From Bacillus badius NBRC 15713 (GTDB taxonomy: Bacteria; Bacillota; Bacilli; Bacillales; Domibacillaceae): DNA of 64,000 nucleotides. How positions within the stretch are numbered: position 1 is the first letter of the stretch; every line of letters starts with the position of its first letter. This document shows positions 33,798 to 43,513 of this stretch, one piece after another. The translations under genes were made by a program, and so were the position numbers. Under the pieces are notes generated by a model. It was not told the origin of the DNA, did not search any database, and saw nothing but the letters and a program-made list of their open reading frames with translations. The stretch covers positions 62,001 through 126,000 of the forward strand of contig NZ_BCVF01000002.1 of assembly GCF_001591605.1 (NCBI RefSeq), given 5' to 3'.

Positions 33798-35933
33798 ATG
33801 CCTGAATTTTCAATGCACCCTTATGAAAAAAGAGCTTTTAACGGGGAAAGCGAGCAGCTGGAGAGTGTTTTAAAAGAGTTAACGGATGTTAAATATGCGC
33901 TTGATCAGTCTTCGATTGTCGCTGCTACTGATTCCCGGGGAAAGATTCTTTATGTAAATCAGCAGTTTTGCAAAATTTCTAAGTATGAAGAGCAAGAACT
34001 TCTCGGCGAAGATCATCGGATTTTAAACTCAAGCTATCATCCGAAAGAGTTTTTTAAGAAGATGTGGGCAACCATCGGATCCGGAAAAGTATGGCGGGGA
34101 GAAGTAAAAAACAAGGCGAAAGATGGATCTTATTACTGGGTAGATACGACGATTGTTCCTTTTTTAAACGATCACGGCAAGCCTTACCAGTATGTATCCA
34201 TCAGAAATGATATTAGCTTGCGAAAACAAATGGAAGAAGAATTAAGGGAAAGCGAGGAAAAATATCGCTTGATTACAGAGCATGCCTCTGATCTTGTTTC
34301 GGTGATTGATAAGGATGGGAAGTTTTTCTACATGTCACCTTCTCATACTCCGCTGTTAGGAGATGATCTTGCTAAATTGCATGCAGGAGACATCTTTCAA
34401 TGGATACATGAAAACGATCAAGCTGCCCTCGCAGCTGAGTTGGAACTTCTCTCCTCTAAGAAAAAAGTTGCTTCCCTGCTCGAGTTCCGTATTAAGGCCC
34501 ACCATGGGAAATACAACGATATGGAAACGAAAATCAATTCAATCGCAGGTAAAGATGGAGAGATTAATCGTTTTGTTTTGGCTATGCGCGATATTACTGA
34601 ACGGAAGAAAGCGGACAGAATGGTTTATCATTTAGCCTATCACGACACGTTAACCGATTTGCCGAACCGCAGGCTGTTTATGAATAGCTTGCGGCAGGAG
34701 GTAGAACAGGCTAAGCGTTCTTCTTCCTTGCTTGCTGTTATGTTTATTGATTTAGACCGCTTTAAATTTGTAAATGACTCTTGGGGACATGAGAATGGGG
34801 ACTTTATTATTACAGAGGCAGCGCGGCGGATCAGAAAATCATTGCGGTCAAGCGATTTAGTGGCCCGCTTAGGCGGAGATGAATTTACGGTTCTTTTAAA
34901 GAATGTATCTGATCGGCAAGAGGTTGAGCAGGTAGCGAAAAGAATACAAACCAGCTTCCAAGAACCATTGAAAGTGGCAGGCCAAAACTATTCTCCTTCT
35001 TGCAGCATTGGCATCTCCTTGTTCCCTGCGAATGGCGATGACGCTGATGAGTTGTTAAATAAAGCTGATACAGCTCTTTATTCTGTGAAGGAGCGGGGCG
35101 GGAATGGCTATGAATTGTTTCATTCAGAAATGGAAGCGAAATCGTTGGAGCGCATTTTACTTGAGAATGAATTAAGAAAAGCGATTCAACTGGGGCAATT
35201 CCATATTGATTACCAGCCAAAGATGGATTTGTCCAAAAATAAAATTATCGGAATGGAAGCATTGGTTCGATGGTATCATCCAGAACTCGGAAAAATCCCT
35301 CCGAATAAGTTTATCCCGGTTGCTGAAGAAACAGGGCTTATCCTGCCGCTGGGGGAATGGGTGCTTCGGCGAGGCTGTATGCAAAACAAAGAATGGCAAC
35401 AAAAGGGCTATCCGCCGCTGATGATATCTGTCAATCTATCTGTCCGCCAGCTGGCCCATCCGTATATTGTAGAAAAAGTCCGCGAAATCTTGGAAGAGAC
35501 CAAATTAGAGCCGCAGTGGCTGGAGCTCGAGGTAACAGAAAGCATTCTGGCGGACGTTGGCCATGCTGCGGATACTTTGCAGCAACTCCGGGAGATGGGC
35601 ATTCATATTTCCATTGATGATTTCGGCACGGGATATAGCTCATTTAGCTATATTAAACACTTGCCTGTCGACACATTAAAAATTGATGCTTCTTTCATTC
35701 GTGATATTCACAAAAATGAAGAAAGCCAAGCCATCGTCCAAGCAGTGTTAACGCTTGCCCGGACGCTGGATATTAACGTGATTGCCGAGGGAGTCGAGAA
35801 CGAGGAGCAGCTGGCTGTGTTAAACGAAGACGGCTGCGTTCAAGGGCAAGGCTTTTTGTTTAGCAAGCCTTTATCTGGAGAAGAGTTTGAAAAATATTTA
35901 ATAGAATTTGCCGAAATACAGCCAAGTGAATAG
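33798..35933 (+). CDS. PAS-PAS-GGDEF-EAL c-di-GMP turnover protein
   Basis: 711 residues, soluble. PAS1 spans about 30-145 (VAATDSRGKILYVNQQF, with a PAC end YVSIRNDIS). PAS2 spans about 155-275. The GGDEF domain (about 280-440) has intact RLGGDEF and the FIDLDRFK metal site. The EAL domain (about 455-700) has intact EALVRW, the LEVTES and DDFGTGYSS metal motifs, and IAEGVE. Both activities could operate, so it may synthesise or degrade c-di-GMP depending on PAS input. I chose the start at 33798. The upstream frame to 33732 lacks a ribosome-binding site and lies just after a terminator. Confidence 0.87.
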   Translation: MPEFSMHPYEKRAFNGESEQLESVLKELTDVKYALDQSSIVAATDSRGKILYVNQQFCKISKYEEQELLGEDHRILNSSYHPKEFFKKMWATIGSGKVWRGEVKNKAKDGSYYWVDTTIVPFLNDHGKPYQYVSIRNDISLRKQMEEELRESEEKYRLITEHASDLVSVIDKDGKFFYMSPSHTPLLGDDLAKLHAGDIFQWIHENDQAALAAELELLSSKKKVASLLEFRIKAHHGKYNDMETKINSIAGKDGEINRFVLAMRDITERKKADRMVYHLAYHDTLTDLPNRRLFMNSLRQEVEQAKRSSSLLAVMFIDLDRFKFVNDSWGHENGDFIITEAARRIRKSLRSSDLVARLGGDEFTVLLKNVSDRQEVEQVAKRIQTSFQEPLKVAGQNYSPSCSIGISLFPANGDDADELLNKADTALYSVKERGGNGYELFHSEMEAKSLERILLENELRKAIQLGQFHIDYQPKMDLSKNKIIGMEALVRWYHPELGKIPPNKFIPVAEETGLILPLGEWVLRRGCMQNKEWQQKGYPPLMISVNLSVRQLAHPYIVEKVREILEETKLEPQWLELEVTESILADVGHAADTLQQLREMGIHISIDDFGTGYSSFSYIKHLPVDTLKIDASFIRDIHKNEESQAIVQAVLTLARTLDINVIAEGVENEEQLAVLNEDGCVQGQGFLFSKPLSGEEFEKYLIEFAEIQPSE

Positions 35934-35965
35934 ATCAATCGAGAGGCAGATAGAAACGGGGTAAA

Positions 35966-37699
35966 ATGATGAATCTTTTTATGAAAAAGCCAAAATCATG
36001 GTTAGAGTATTTGCATAGTTCAGATCCACAGGAAATATCCGGAGTTGATCAGCAAATCAAGGAACGGTTATTGTGCATGAATATCAGCCAGGAAACGCTT
36101 GATTATGTAAAGGAGGCGTCTTCTATCTTGCTCCCTTACAAAGAAAAGATTGTAGAGGAGTTTTACGAATACATTGCTCAAATTGATCATCTTCAACAAA
36201 TGATTCAGGAGCATTCCACGGTCGCACGCTTACGAATGACAATGGAAAAGTATATCGAACAGCTGCTGCAGGCAGAGGTCGACAGGGATTATGTAAAAAA
36301 CCGAGTGATCATTGGCCAAGTACATAGCCGCATTCATCTAACCGCCGATCATTTCGTAGCTGCTCATCATTTATTGATTCAAATGATGACAACGATTTTA
36401 ATGGAAAAAATGAGTCATCGCCCAGATAAAATGATGAAGGCTGTGCTGGCTGTTCAAAAACTGGCTGCTTTTGATCAGCAGTTGATTGTTTGTGTATATA
36501 TGGAAGAAACGTTCAAATCATTTTTGTTTGATGTCTCCGGCATGCTGAATGAAATGACCCAGCTGGATACGACTAAACAGCTGATTACAGGAATGGATAA
36601 TATGATTCAAGAAAGCTACAGCATCACTTCTGCTACAGAAGAGGTGAGTGCATCGATTATGGAGGTAGCCAATCATTCTGTTAAGGTAGCTGAAAGAACA
36701 GATGAAGCCGTACGCTCAGCAGAAGAAAGCAAGGGAGTCATCAATGGAGCGCTAGCAGACATTCAGCAAGTAGGCCAAGTATACAAACATGTAACGGAGC
36801 AGGCAAATCAGTTAAACGATGAAATTGAACAAACGCAAAGTATCGTGAAAGTGATCCGGGAAATTACGGAGCAAACCAATTTGCTCGCTTTAAATGCCAG
36901 CATCGAAGCCGCGCGCGCTGGTGAGCATGGGAAAGGGTTTGCCGTTGTAGCTAACGAGGTCCGAAAGCTGGCTGAGCATACGAAAGAACAAACCATGCAA
37001 ATTACATCCAATATGGAATCCTTGCAAAAAGTCTCTCATGTTGTGACAGAGCAAATGAGCAACACAGAAAAGCTGGTGGAGCGCAGTGTGGCTGAAGCCC
37101 AATCTGCTGATCAGGCGCTGGAGAAGATCGTTTTAACGATGCAGGAGATTAATCAGTCAACCTCACAGATCGCTGCAATGACGCAAGAGCAGACATCTGC
37201 TGTTATGGAAATTGCCGAGCGGAATTCAGCGATGTTTGATCTTGGCACGCTTTCTCAAAGCATTGCCAAAGAAACCGCTCAGTTAATTTTTGAGTTAAGC
37301 AGACAAATGGATGAATACCGTCTCACTTTCTTTGATACAAACATAAAGCTGAATGATAAAGATATTGTTCAAGTAGCTAAAACAGATCATCTGCTTTGGA
37401 AGTGGAGAATATACAATATGCTGCTTAACATAGAGGAGATTAATTCTAGTCAAGTGTCTTCTTATGAATCTTGCCGGCTCGGCCGCTGGTATTATGGCGA
37501 ATTATCATCCCAAGTTAAAAATCGTTCGGCCTTTCAACAACTGGAGGAACCTCATCAAGCCGTGCATTATTACGCAAAACAAGCCGTTCAAAATTATGAG
37601 CAAGGGAACGAAGCAGGAGCCCAGCAAGCTTTTGAACAATTACAGCAGGCATCTGACCGCGTGATTGCCTTGCTGTCCCAATTGGAGAAAGAGCTGTGA
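35966..37699 (+). CDS. Globin-coupled soluble chemoreceptor-type transducer with C-terminal CZB domain (HemAT-like)
   Basis: 577 residues with no membrane helix. Residues about 35-190 form a globin-coupled sensor domain; His120 in IIGQVHSRI is the likely proximal heme ligand. A methyl-accepting signalling hairpin follows with [20 protein letters not shown] at its tip. At the C-terminus lies a CZB (chemoreceptor zinc-binding) module with His475, Cys503 in [10 protein letters not shown], His530 and His534. HemAT senses O2. Adding CZB suggests a second input (zinc or oxidant). It lies 32 bases after the GGDEF-EAL gene and before another, suggesting shared signalling. Confidence 0.85.
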   Translation: MMNLFMKKPKSWLEYLHSSDPQEISGVDQQIKERLLCMNISQETLDYVKEASSILLPYKEKIVEEFYEYIAQIDHLQQMIQEHSTVARLRMTMEKYIEQLLQAEVDRDYVKNRVIIGQVHSRIHLTADHFVAAHHLLIQMMTTILMEKMSHRPDKMMKAVLAVQKLAAFDQQLIVCVYMEETFKSFLFDVSGMLNEMTQLDTTKQLITGMDNMIQESYSITSATEEVSASIMEVANHSVKVAERTDEAVRSAEESKGVINGALADIQQVGQVYKHVTEQANQLNDEIEQTQSIVKVIREITEQTNLLALNASIEAARAGEHGKGFAVVANEVRKLAEHTKEQTMQITSNMESLQKVSHVVTEQMSNTEKLVERSVAEAQSADQALEKIVLTMQEINQSTSQIAAMTQEQTSAVMEIAERNSAMFDLGTLSQSIAKETAQLIFELSRQMDEYRLTFFDTNIKLNDKDIVQVAKTDHLLWKWRIYNMLLNIEEINSSQVSSYESCRLGRWYYGELSSQVKNRSAFQQLEEPHQAVHYYAKQAVQNYEQGNEAGAQQAFEQLQQASDRVIALLSQLEKEL

Positions 37700-37740
37700 T
37701 TGGTTTGTAAACTTTAGGTAGTGTGAGAGGAGAGCCTCCT

Positions 37741-39924
37741 TTGGAGCAGAGAAGGATAACAGATAAGTTTTGGAAAGTGGATGGCTGGGGGATTCTGATC
37801 CCCCTCTTATTCTTAGTTCTTGCTTTATGCTTTCGAGAATCACTTTTTGCTATTTTTGACGAGCGGAATTATGTGATCCTCCATTTGATTTTTGAAATTT
37901 TCATTATCGGGTCATCTTTTGCTATTGCTGTTCAGGCATGGATGATTTCTCCATACATTTTATCCAATCAGCGGTTATGGTTAGGGGCCCTGTTCTTTTC
38001 GGTGGGCTGGCTGGAAATGTTTCATGCGATTACTTATAAAGGGATGCCGTTTTTTCTCATGGAAAGTACTCCCTACAATGCGACCTGGTTCTATATGATT
38101 TCCAGGCTGACGCAGGCTTTTGGATTGCTTATGATCCTTTTAATACCGGACAGGCAAGTAAATACCTCGTACCGCTGGATTTCATACAGTTTGGCCTTGG
38201 TTTATGCGGTCAGTTGGATTGCCCTTATTTTTTATCCTGTACAGCTGCTGCCTGAATTAGTGATTGAAGGCTCAGGGCCAACAAGTATAAAGGTCGGCTT
38301 GCAATATACGGCGATTTTGCTGCAATGCTTTTGCTTTTTATTTTTGGTGAAAAATTTTAACAAAGCAAAAACCCGCAATTTTATGATGATTATCGCTTCG
38401 GTCTATTTAATTATCGGTGATTCCATGTTTACTTCTTATAAAAGTGTATATGATATTACTAATTTTATTGGCCATTTGTTTCAGCTGACCGGTTTTTATT
38501 GTTTATTAAAAGCTCTGTACTATACGTCGGTGGAAGAGCCATTTCAAAGAGTAAGAAAAGCGGAGCGGCGCCTGCGTGAATCTGAAGAATCGCTTCATTA
38601 TATGGCCTATCACGATGAACGTACAAAGCTTCCGAACGTTCGTTATTTTAAAGAAAAGCTGGGTCAAACGTTAACTAATGAACCGGATTCGCAAAAGGCA
38701 GTCCTTGTTGTTGAAATTGACCGTTTTGATGCCATTTATGAGTCTTTGGGTCATACTTTTAGTGACTTAACACTGCAATCTGTTGCTGAACGCCTATACT
38801 CGCTCGTTTCTTCAAATGTATTTATAGGGAAGAAGAGAGGAAAAGAATTTACCATTTTTCTTACTTCTGTTGACCATAAAGAAGAGGTGCTGAATCTCTG
38901 TGAAAAAGTGCAGGAGCTAATGAAGGAGCCCATTCAAGTCCAGCATTTGCAGCTGAATATGACAGTAAATATCGGAATTGCCCTTTACCCTGAGCACGGA
39001 ACAAATGAAGATGAACTCTTAAAGCATGCTCAGATGGCGGCATATGAAGCTCAGAAAGAAACACAGCGGCTAAAGTTTTATCAGGAAGCAATGGACAAGC
39101 AGTTCATCGACCGGCTGATGCTGGAGCATGATTTGCATAAAGCTCTTGCAAAAGGAGAATTGCATATTGATTATCAGCCGCAAGTGAATGTACGTACAGG
39201 GGACATTGTCTCATTTGAAGCGCTGATCCGTTGGAAGCATCCGGAACGAGGCTGGATTTCTCCGAGCCAGTTTATACCGATTGCTGAAGAAACCGGCTTA
39301 ATTGCACCGATCGGTGAATGGGTATTAAAGACAGCCTGTCAGCAGTTAAAGGAATGGCATAATCAGGGGATCTCGCATATAGGTGTAGCAGTCAATTTAT
39401 CTACCCGGCAATTTTTTCAGCAGAACCTCGTGGACATAATTAAAGATAGCCTTAAAGAAGCCGATTTGGCCCCTCATTTTCTGGAGTTGGAAATTACAGA
39501 AAGCATGACAACGGATATGAGCTATGCAGCCAGCATGCTAGCTGACTTGAAAAAGCTAGGAATACGTATCGCTGTAGATGATTTTGGGACGGGCTATTCT
39601 TCCTTGCATTATTTAAAGGACTTGCCTATCGATTGTTTAAAGATTGACCGGTCATTTGTTCAGCATGTTCCATCAGATAAACATAATGCGGCGTTAATTT
39701 CTACCATCCTTGCGATTGCTGAGCACCTTTGCCTTTCTGTTATTGCCGAAGGAGTAGAGGAGATGGAACAGCTCTCCTTTTTGTGGGAGAACAATTGTTA
39801 TCAAGTACAGGGCTATCTTTTCAGCCCGCCGCTCCCTCCTGAAAAAATAAGCTGCTTATTTGCAGAGATTCAAGGACAGGCAAGCAGCTATTGCCAACAG
39901 CTAAAGCTGACGGACGTGAAATAA
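37741..39924 (+). CDS. MASE3-GGDEF(degenerate)-EAL membrane protein, predicted c-di-GMP phosphodiesterase
   Basis: 727 residues from TTG 37741, with GAGGAG 8-10 bases upstream. A GTG at 37723 is an alternative. Seven or eight membrane helices form a MASE3-like sensor (about 15-260). The GGDEF domain has RGKEF in place of GGDEF, so cyclase activity is unlikely and it may only bind GTP. The EAL domain keeps EALIRW, ITES, DDFGTGYSS, and IAEGVE, so it should hydrolyse c-di-GMP. It is the last gene of the three-gene signalling block, followed by a weak terminator (39939-39974). Confidence 0.83.
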   Translation: MEQRRITDKFWKVDGWGILIPLLFLVLALCFRESLFAIFDERNYVILHLIFEIFIIGSSFAIAVQAWMISPYILSNQRLWLGALFFSVGWLEMFHAITYKGMPFFLMESTPYNATWFYMISRLTQAFGLLMILLIPDRQVNTSYRWISYSLALVYAVSWIALIFYPVQLLPELVIEGSGPTSIKVGLQYTAILLQCFCFLFLVKNFNKAKTRNFMMIIASVYLIIGDSMFTSYKSVYDITNFIGHLFQLTGFYCLLKALYYTSVEEPFQRVRKAERRLRESEESLHYMAYHDERTKLPNVRYFKEKLGQTLTNEPDSQKAVLVVEIDRFDAIYESLGHTFSDLTLQSVAERLYSLVSSNVFIGKKRGKEFTIFLTSVDHKEEVLNLCEKVQELMKEPIQVQHLQLNMTVNIGIALYPEHGTNEDELLKHAQMAAYEAQKETQRLKFYQEAMDKQFIDRLMLEHDLHKALAKGELHIDYQPQVNVRTGDIVSFEALIRWKHPERGWISPSQFIPIAEETGLIAPIGEWVLKTACQQLKEWHNQGISHIGVAVNLSTRQFFQQNLVDIIKDSLKEADLAPHFLELEITESMTTDMSYAASMLADLKKLGIRIAVDDFGTGYSSLHYLKDLPIDCLKIDRSFVQHVPSDKHNAALISTILAIAEHLCLSVIAEGVEEMEQLSFLWENNCYQVQGYLFSPPLPPEKISCLFAEIQGQASSYCQQLKLTDVK

Positions 39925-39938
39925 AAGTGAATGTCTCT

Positions 39939-39974
39939 GCCCTAGATGCCGTTTGAGCGTCTAGGGCTGCTTTA
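39939..39974 (+). terminator. Hairpin after the MASE3 gene
   Basis: GCCCTAGATGC (39939-39949) pairs with GCGTCTAGGGC (39957-39967), followed by a short T-rich stretch. Confidence 0.6.
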
Positions 39975-40124
39975 CGTGCATTTATTCAAAGGAAATCCTA
40001 TTTTTAACAGGAAAAGGTATGATACAATTACAATTATCAGTGTATTTGAAATATGGATAGGAAAGAGAGCAGCTTTACATAGATAAGGGGAATGGCCTTC
40101 AATGGTAGATGGAGGAGGAAGAGT

Positions 40125-41723
40125 ATGGAGAGAATCATTTATACGAACGGGGCGATTTATACACTTGATGCCAATCAACCGTTAGTGGAAGCAGTTGTAG
40201 TGGAAAATGGACAGGTGGCTGACATGGGGACGCATCAAAAGATGATTTTGCATTGGGGAGGAAGCGGTGCAAAGATCATTGATTTAGAAGGGAAAATGGC
40301 AACCCCCGGACTGATTGATAGCCATCTTCACCTGTCGGGGATTGCTTTTCAATACTTGGACTTGAATTTAACTGGCGTTGCTTCTAAAGAGGACATGCTG
40401 GAGAGAATAAAAGAAAGAGCGGATAAGACGCCTCCCGGGAAATGGCTGTTAGGAATGGGCTGGGATGAAAATCTATTCATGGATGGAGCCATTCCGACGA
40501 TTCAAGAGCTGGATTATGTGGCTCCGCATTGCCCTATCTATTTAAAGCGAGTCTGTCATCATGCCTTTCTTATAAACAGCAAAGCACTTGAAGTGTGTCA
40601 TTATCACCCTTCTGCGCCAATTCCAACAGGAGGAAGCATCGTGCTTGATGAAAGAACAGGAAGTCCAACCGGGCTTGTGCTTGAATCGGCTTCCAGGCTG
40701 ATTACGGAGCATATACCGGAGCTGACGTACGACGAATTAAAAATAGGGTTAAGGCAGGCGATGCACCATGCGAGCAAGTGCGGAATAACAAGTGTGCATA
40801 CGAATGACCCGCTCTACTTAGGCGGCTTTGATCAGACCTATCAATTATATGACGAGCTGCTGAATGAAGAGCAGCAAGGGCTGCGCTGCAACCTCCTGAT
40901 TGACCATCCATTCTTGCCCCGTTTAAAGGAACGGGGCATGCATGCTGGTTATGGGAACAATAAGCTGCAGATAGGCGCCATTAAGATTTTTGCCGACGGG
41001 GCGCTTGGGAGAAGAACGGCTCTTCTATCTAAACCGTATGATGATGCGCCTGATCAGTTAGGAGAAGCGCAGCATAGCCAAGGGGAGCTTTATGAAATGA
41101 TCGAAGCCGCAAGGGCGCAGGCGATGCCGATTGCTGTCCATACGATCGGTGACCAGGCAGTTGAAAATGTTTTGAAAATACTGGATCAATTTCCGAAAGT
41201 TCAATACCGCGACAGGATTATTCATGTCTCTTTGCTGCGGGAAGACTTGATGCAGCGCTTAGCCGATCCATCTATAGTGGCAGATATTCAGCCGCGGTTT
41301 GTAGTTGGAGACTTTCCATGGGTGCAAGACAGGCTTGGAAAACAGAGAGTGCCGTATTTATATGCATGGCAATCATTGCTATCAGCTGGAGTGTTGTGCG
41401 CAGGCGGGTCAGATGCCCCGGTAGAGCCGGCAGATCCTTTGCTGGGCATTCACGCCGCAGTGACGAGACGGGCGCCTGCGCAATCACATAATGGCTGGAA
41501 TGAAAAGGAAAAACTGTCTATGCTGTCTGCTTTAAAGCTTTTTACAATCGGCGGTGCCTGTGCAACCAATGAAGAACATAAAAAAGGAACCCTTTCACCT
41601 GGAAAGCTCGCCGACATGACGGTTTATTCACACGACCTGTTGCAGATGGAACATCCAGACGGGCTGCTGTCGGTGAACATTGAAATGACTATCGTCAACG
41701 GGAAAGTAGTTTACCGGAGATAA
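40125..41723 (+). CDS. Amidohydrolase family protein (YtcJ/NfdA-like)
   Basis: 532 residues. DSHLHLSG holds the metal-binding HxH-like motif, IKIFADGALG the Lys region, AVHTIGDQA a third metal His, and GGSDAPVEPADP the catalytic Asp. This order is typical of the amidohydrolase_3/YtcJ group, which hydrolyses N-formyl or N-acyl compounds in the few studied members. The ATG at 40125 has GGAGGAGGAAG upstream. The substrate is unknown. A bidirectional terminator follows. Confidence 0.82.
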   Translation: MERIIYTNGAIYTLDANQPLVEAVVVENGQVADMGTHQKMILHWGGSGAKIIDLEGKMATPGLIDSHLHLSGIAFQYLDLNLTGVASKEDMLERIKERADKTPPGKWLLGMGWDENLFMDGAIPTIQELDYVAPHCPIYLKRVCHHAFLINSKALEVCHYHPSAPIPTGGSIVLDERTGSPTGLVLESASRLITEHIPELTYDELKIGLRQAMHHASKCGITSVHTNDPLYLGGFDQTYQLYDELLNEEQQGLRCNLLIDHPFLPRLKERGMHAGYGNNKLQIGAIKIFADGALGRRTALLSKPYDDAPDQLGEAQHSQGELYEMIEAARAQAMPIAVHTIGDQAVENVLKILDQFPKVQYRDRIIHVSLLREDLMQRLADPSIVADIQPRFVVGDFPWVQDRLGKQRVPYLYAWQSLLSAGVLCAGGSDAPVEPADPLLGIHAAVTRRAPAQSHNGWNEKEKLSMLSALKLFTIGGACATNEEHKKGTLSPGKLADMTVYSHDLLQMEHPDGLLSVNIEMTIVNGKVVYRR

Positions 41724-41730
41724 ATAAACA

Positions 41731-41770
41731 AAAGAGCAGTCCCTGCGCTTGGCAAGGACTGCTCTTTTTG
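41731..41770. terminator. Bidirectional intrinsic terminator
   Basis: AAAGAGCAGTCC and its inverse complement, flanked by A and T tracts, lie between the amidohydrolase and the convergent membrane-protein gene. Confidence 0.88.
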
Positions 41771-41790
41771 TCTGTTTGTCGATGAGTCTC

Positions 41791-42372
41791 TTAAAGGGAA
41801 GAATGAATCATAAATAAAATGAGGAATGCGAGCGCCAGTTTGAAATGCCACTTTTTATCCTGCCGCTTAAACCGCTTAAACCCCATGAATAAGAGAAAGC
41901 CTAACAGGATGAAAGCCGCCACTCCTGTAAGGTTCGTGAAATCCCACTTAAATCCCCTAATGATCGCCAAATAACCATGAAGCAAAATCACTCCCGTTGA
42001 GACAAGGGCCAAAGGTACGTGCCATTTTCTAAGATTCTTTCCGAGAAACACCAGAATGTTTTTCAACTTGATGTTCCGCCATTGAATCGTATGCAGGCGT
42101 TTCCATTTTAATAAGAGAAAAACAGGATAAACCGCCAAAACCGCAAAGTAGATAATTCTTGAAATAGAACCAAGTTGTTCAATGATTTCTTCATAAGCTT
42201 CGTGCTCCTGTGCCATGAGCGTCTGCTTGTTGAACCAAATGAACAAAAAACCAATTAACAGAAAACATACTGTGGCAAGCAAACTGATGAATGTGAGGTG
42301 CCGTTCTTTTCGATTTGGGATGTAGCCAGATAAAAAGGAAGTGCTCTGTCTTGTTCCTTGTTTGGAATTCAT
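41791..42372 (-). CDS. Membrane protein with two H-x13-H pairs, possible b-type heme (ferric-reductase-like)
   Basis: 193 residues with four to five hydrophobic helices after a polar N-terminus. Two helices each carry a His pair 14 residues apart: KWH...LLHGY and KKWH...MIHSS. Such pairs are the bis-heme arrangement of ferric-reductase-like and cytochrome b-type membrane proteins. There is no FAD/NAD domain, so it would need a partner for electron delivery. I do not recognise a named family. It is transcribed alone toward the amidohydrolase. Confidence 0.6.
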   Translation of the reverse strand: MNSKQGTRQSTSFLSGYIPNRKERHLTFISLLATVCFLLIGFLFIWFNKQTLMAQEHEAYEEIIEQLGSISRIIYFAVLAVYPVFLLLKWKRLHTIQWRNIKLKNILVFLGKNLRKWHVPLALVSTGVILLHGYLAIIRGFKWDFTNLTGVAAFILLGFLLFMGFKRFKRQDKKWHFKLALAFLILFMIHSSL

Positions 42373-42515
42373 TGTCTGTACCTCCGATTATTTAATGGAA
42401 CATTATCGTTAGTATAAGGAACATAAATGAAAATTTACTGAAAAGAAGGTTTTTTGTTTGATTCACTTTTTATTTTCACAGCTAAGGAGCCAAGCAACCA
42501 TCTTTTATGGGCGAC

Positions 42516-43388
42516 TTATGGTATGTTCTGCAAATCGGTCCGCTCGACAAATTCAACAAATGCCCGAACGATATTCAGTTGCAGATATTCTTCCGGAAAC
42601 ACCATCCACGTTTTACGGATAATTGGCTGGCCGTCTCTTGTCTGGATGGCTATTTTGTGAATGTTCTTCAAGTCGCTTAATAGCATGCCGGGCAAAATGG
42701 CATAGCCTAAGCCGTTGGCCATCATATTTTTACTAGTGCCTGCTTTATCAACATCAATGCTGACGAGTGGAGGCTTTGTGTAGTTCTCGGCCCACCAGTT
42801 ATCAACGACGGTTTTCAAATTCTGATCAGTGTGATAATCAATCCTTGGCAGATTCGGCAAATCCTCCAAAGCGATTGGTTCTTTGGAAGCGATATAAATG
42901 GGCTCTTCAAACAGTAATTTTTTTCCGCCTTTCCAGCTATAATCGCCTTTGATGAAAGCGACATGCACGTCCTGATTATGTGCCAGATGAATCATCTCGT
43001 TGCTCCATCCCGTCATTACCTTAAATTCAACCTCGGGATATTCATCTTTAAAGAGCTTTAACAGGCCCGGCAGCTTATAATCAGTGAAAAATGTTGAAAC
43101 ACCGAGCCGAAGGGTACCGGTCATCTTGTTTTCCATATTAAGGACGTTCTCCTTAATATGCTGCATCTTCAACAGCATCTCGCGGGCGCACCTGGCTAAA
43201 TATTCTCCTTGAGGGGTGAAGGTTACTCCCCGTCTGCCGCGATTGACAATCTGCACACCAAATTCCTTTTCCATTTGCTTGATTCGGCTTGTTAAAGCTG
43301 GCTGGGAAAGATAGAGCGCATGAGCGGTTTTTGTCATGTTTTTCTCCTTAAATAACGTTTGTAAGATGAGCCAGTCGCGTTCGTCCAA
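42516..43388 (-). CDS. LysR-family transcriptional regulator
   Basis: 290 residues from a TTG at 43388 with AAAGGAGAGAGG upstream. The N-terminal winged helix-turn-helix carries LYLSQPALTSRIKQME, and the C-terminal effector domain includes GTLRLGVSTFFTDYKLP. It is divergent from the AbrB-family membrane gene 43514-44608, the classic layout for LysR control of a neighbour. An inverted repeat ATTAT-N7-ATAAT at 43414-43430 in the shared gap is a candidate binding site. The inducer is unknown. Confidence 0.85.
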   Translation of the reverse strand: MDERDWLILQTLFKEKNMTKTAHALYLSQPALTSRIKQMEKEFGVQIVNRGRRGVTFTPQGEYLARCAREMLLKMQHIKENVLNMENKMTGTLRLGVSTFFTDYKLPGLLKLFKDEYPEVEFKVMTGWSNEMIHLAHNQDVHVAFIKGDYSWKGGKKLLFEEPIYIASKEPIALEDLPNLPRIDYHTDQNLKTVVDNWWAENYTKPPLVSIDVDKAGTSKNMMANGLGYAILPGMLLSDLKNIHKIAIQTRDGQPIIRKTWMVFPEEYLQLNIVRAFVEFVERTDLQNIP

Positions 43389-43513
43389 GAACCTCTCTCC
43401 TTTTAGGTATAAAATTATTTTATGGATAATCATAAAAAAGCGATATTTTATTTATTTCTTTATCATTATTATAATGGATACATGGAAAATAAGAAAAGAA
43501 AGAAGAGGATCGG

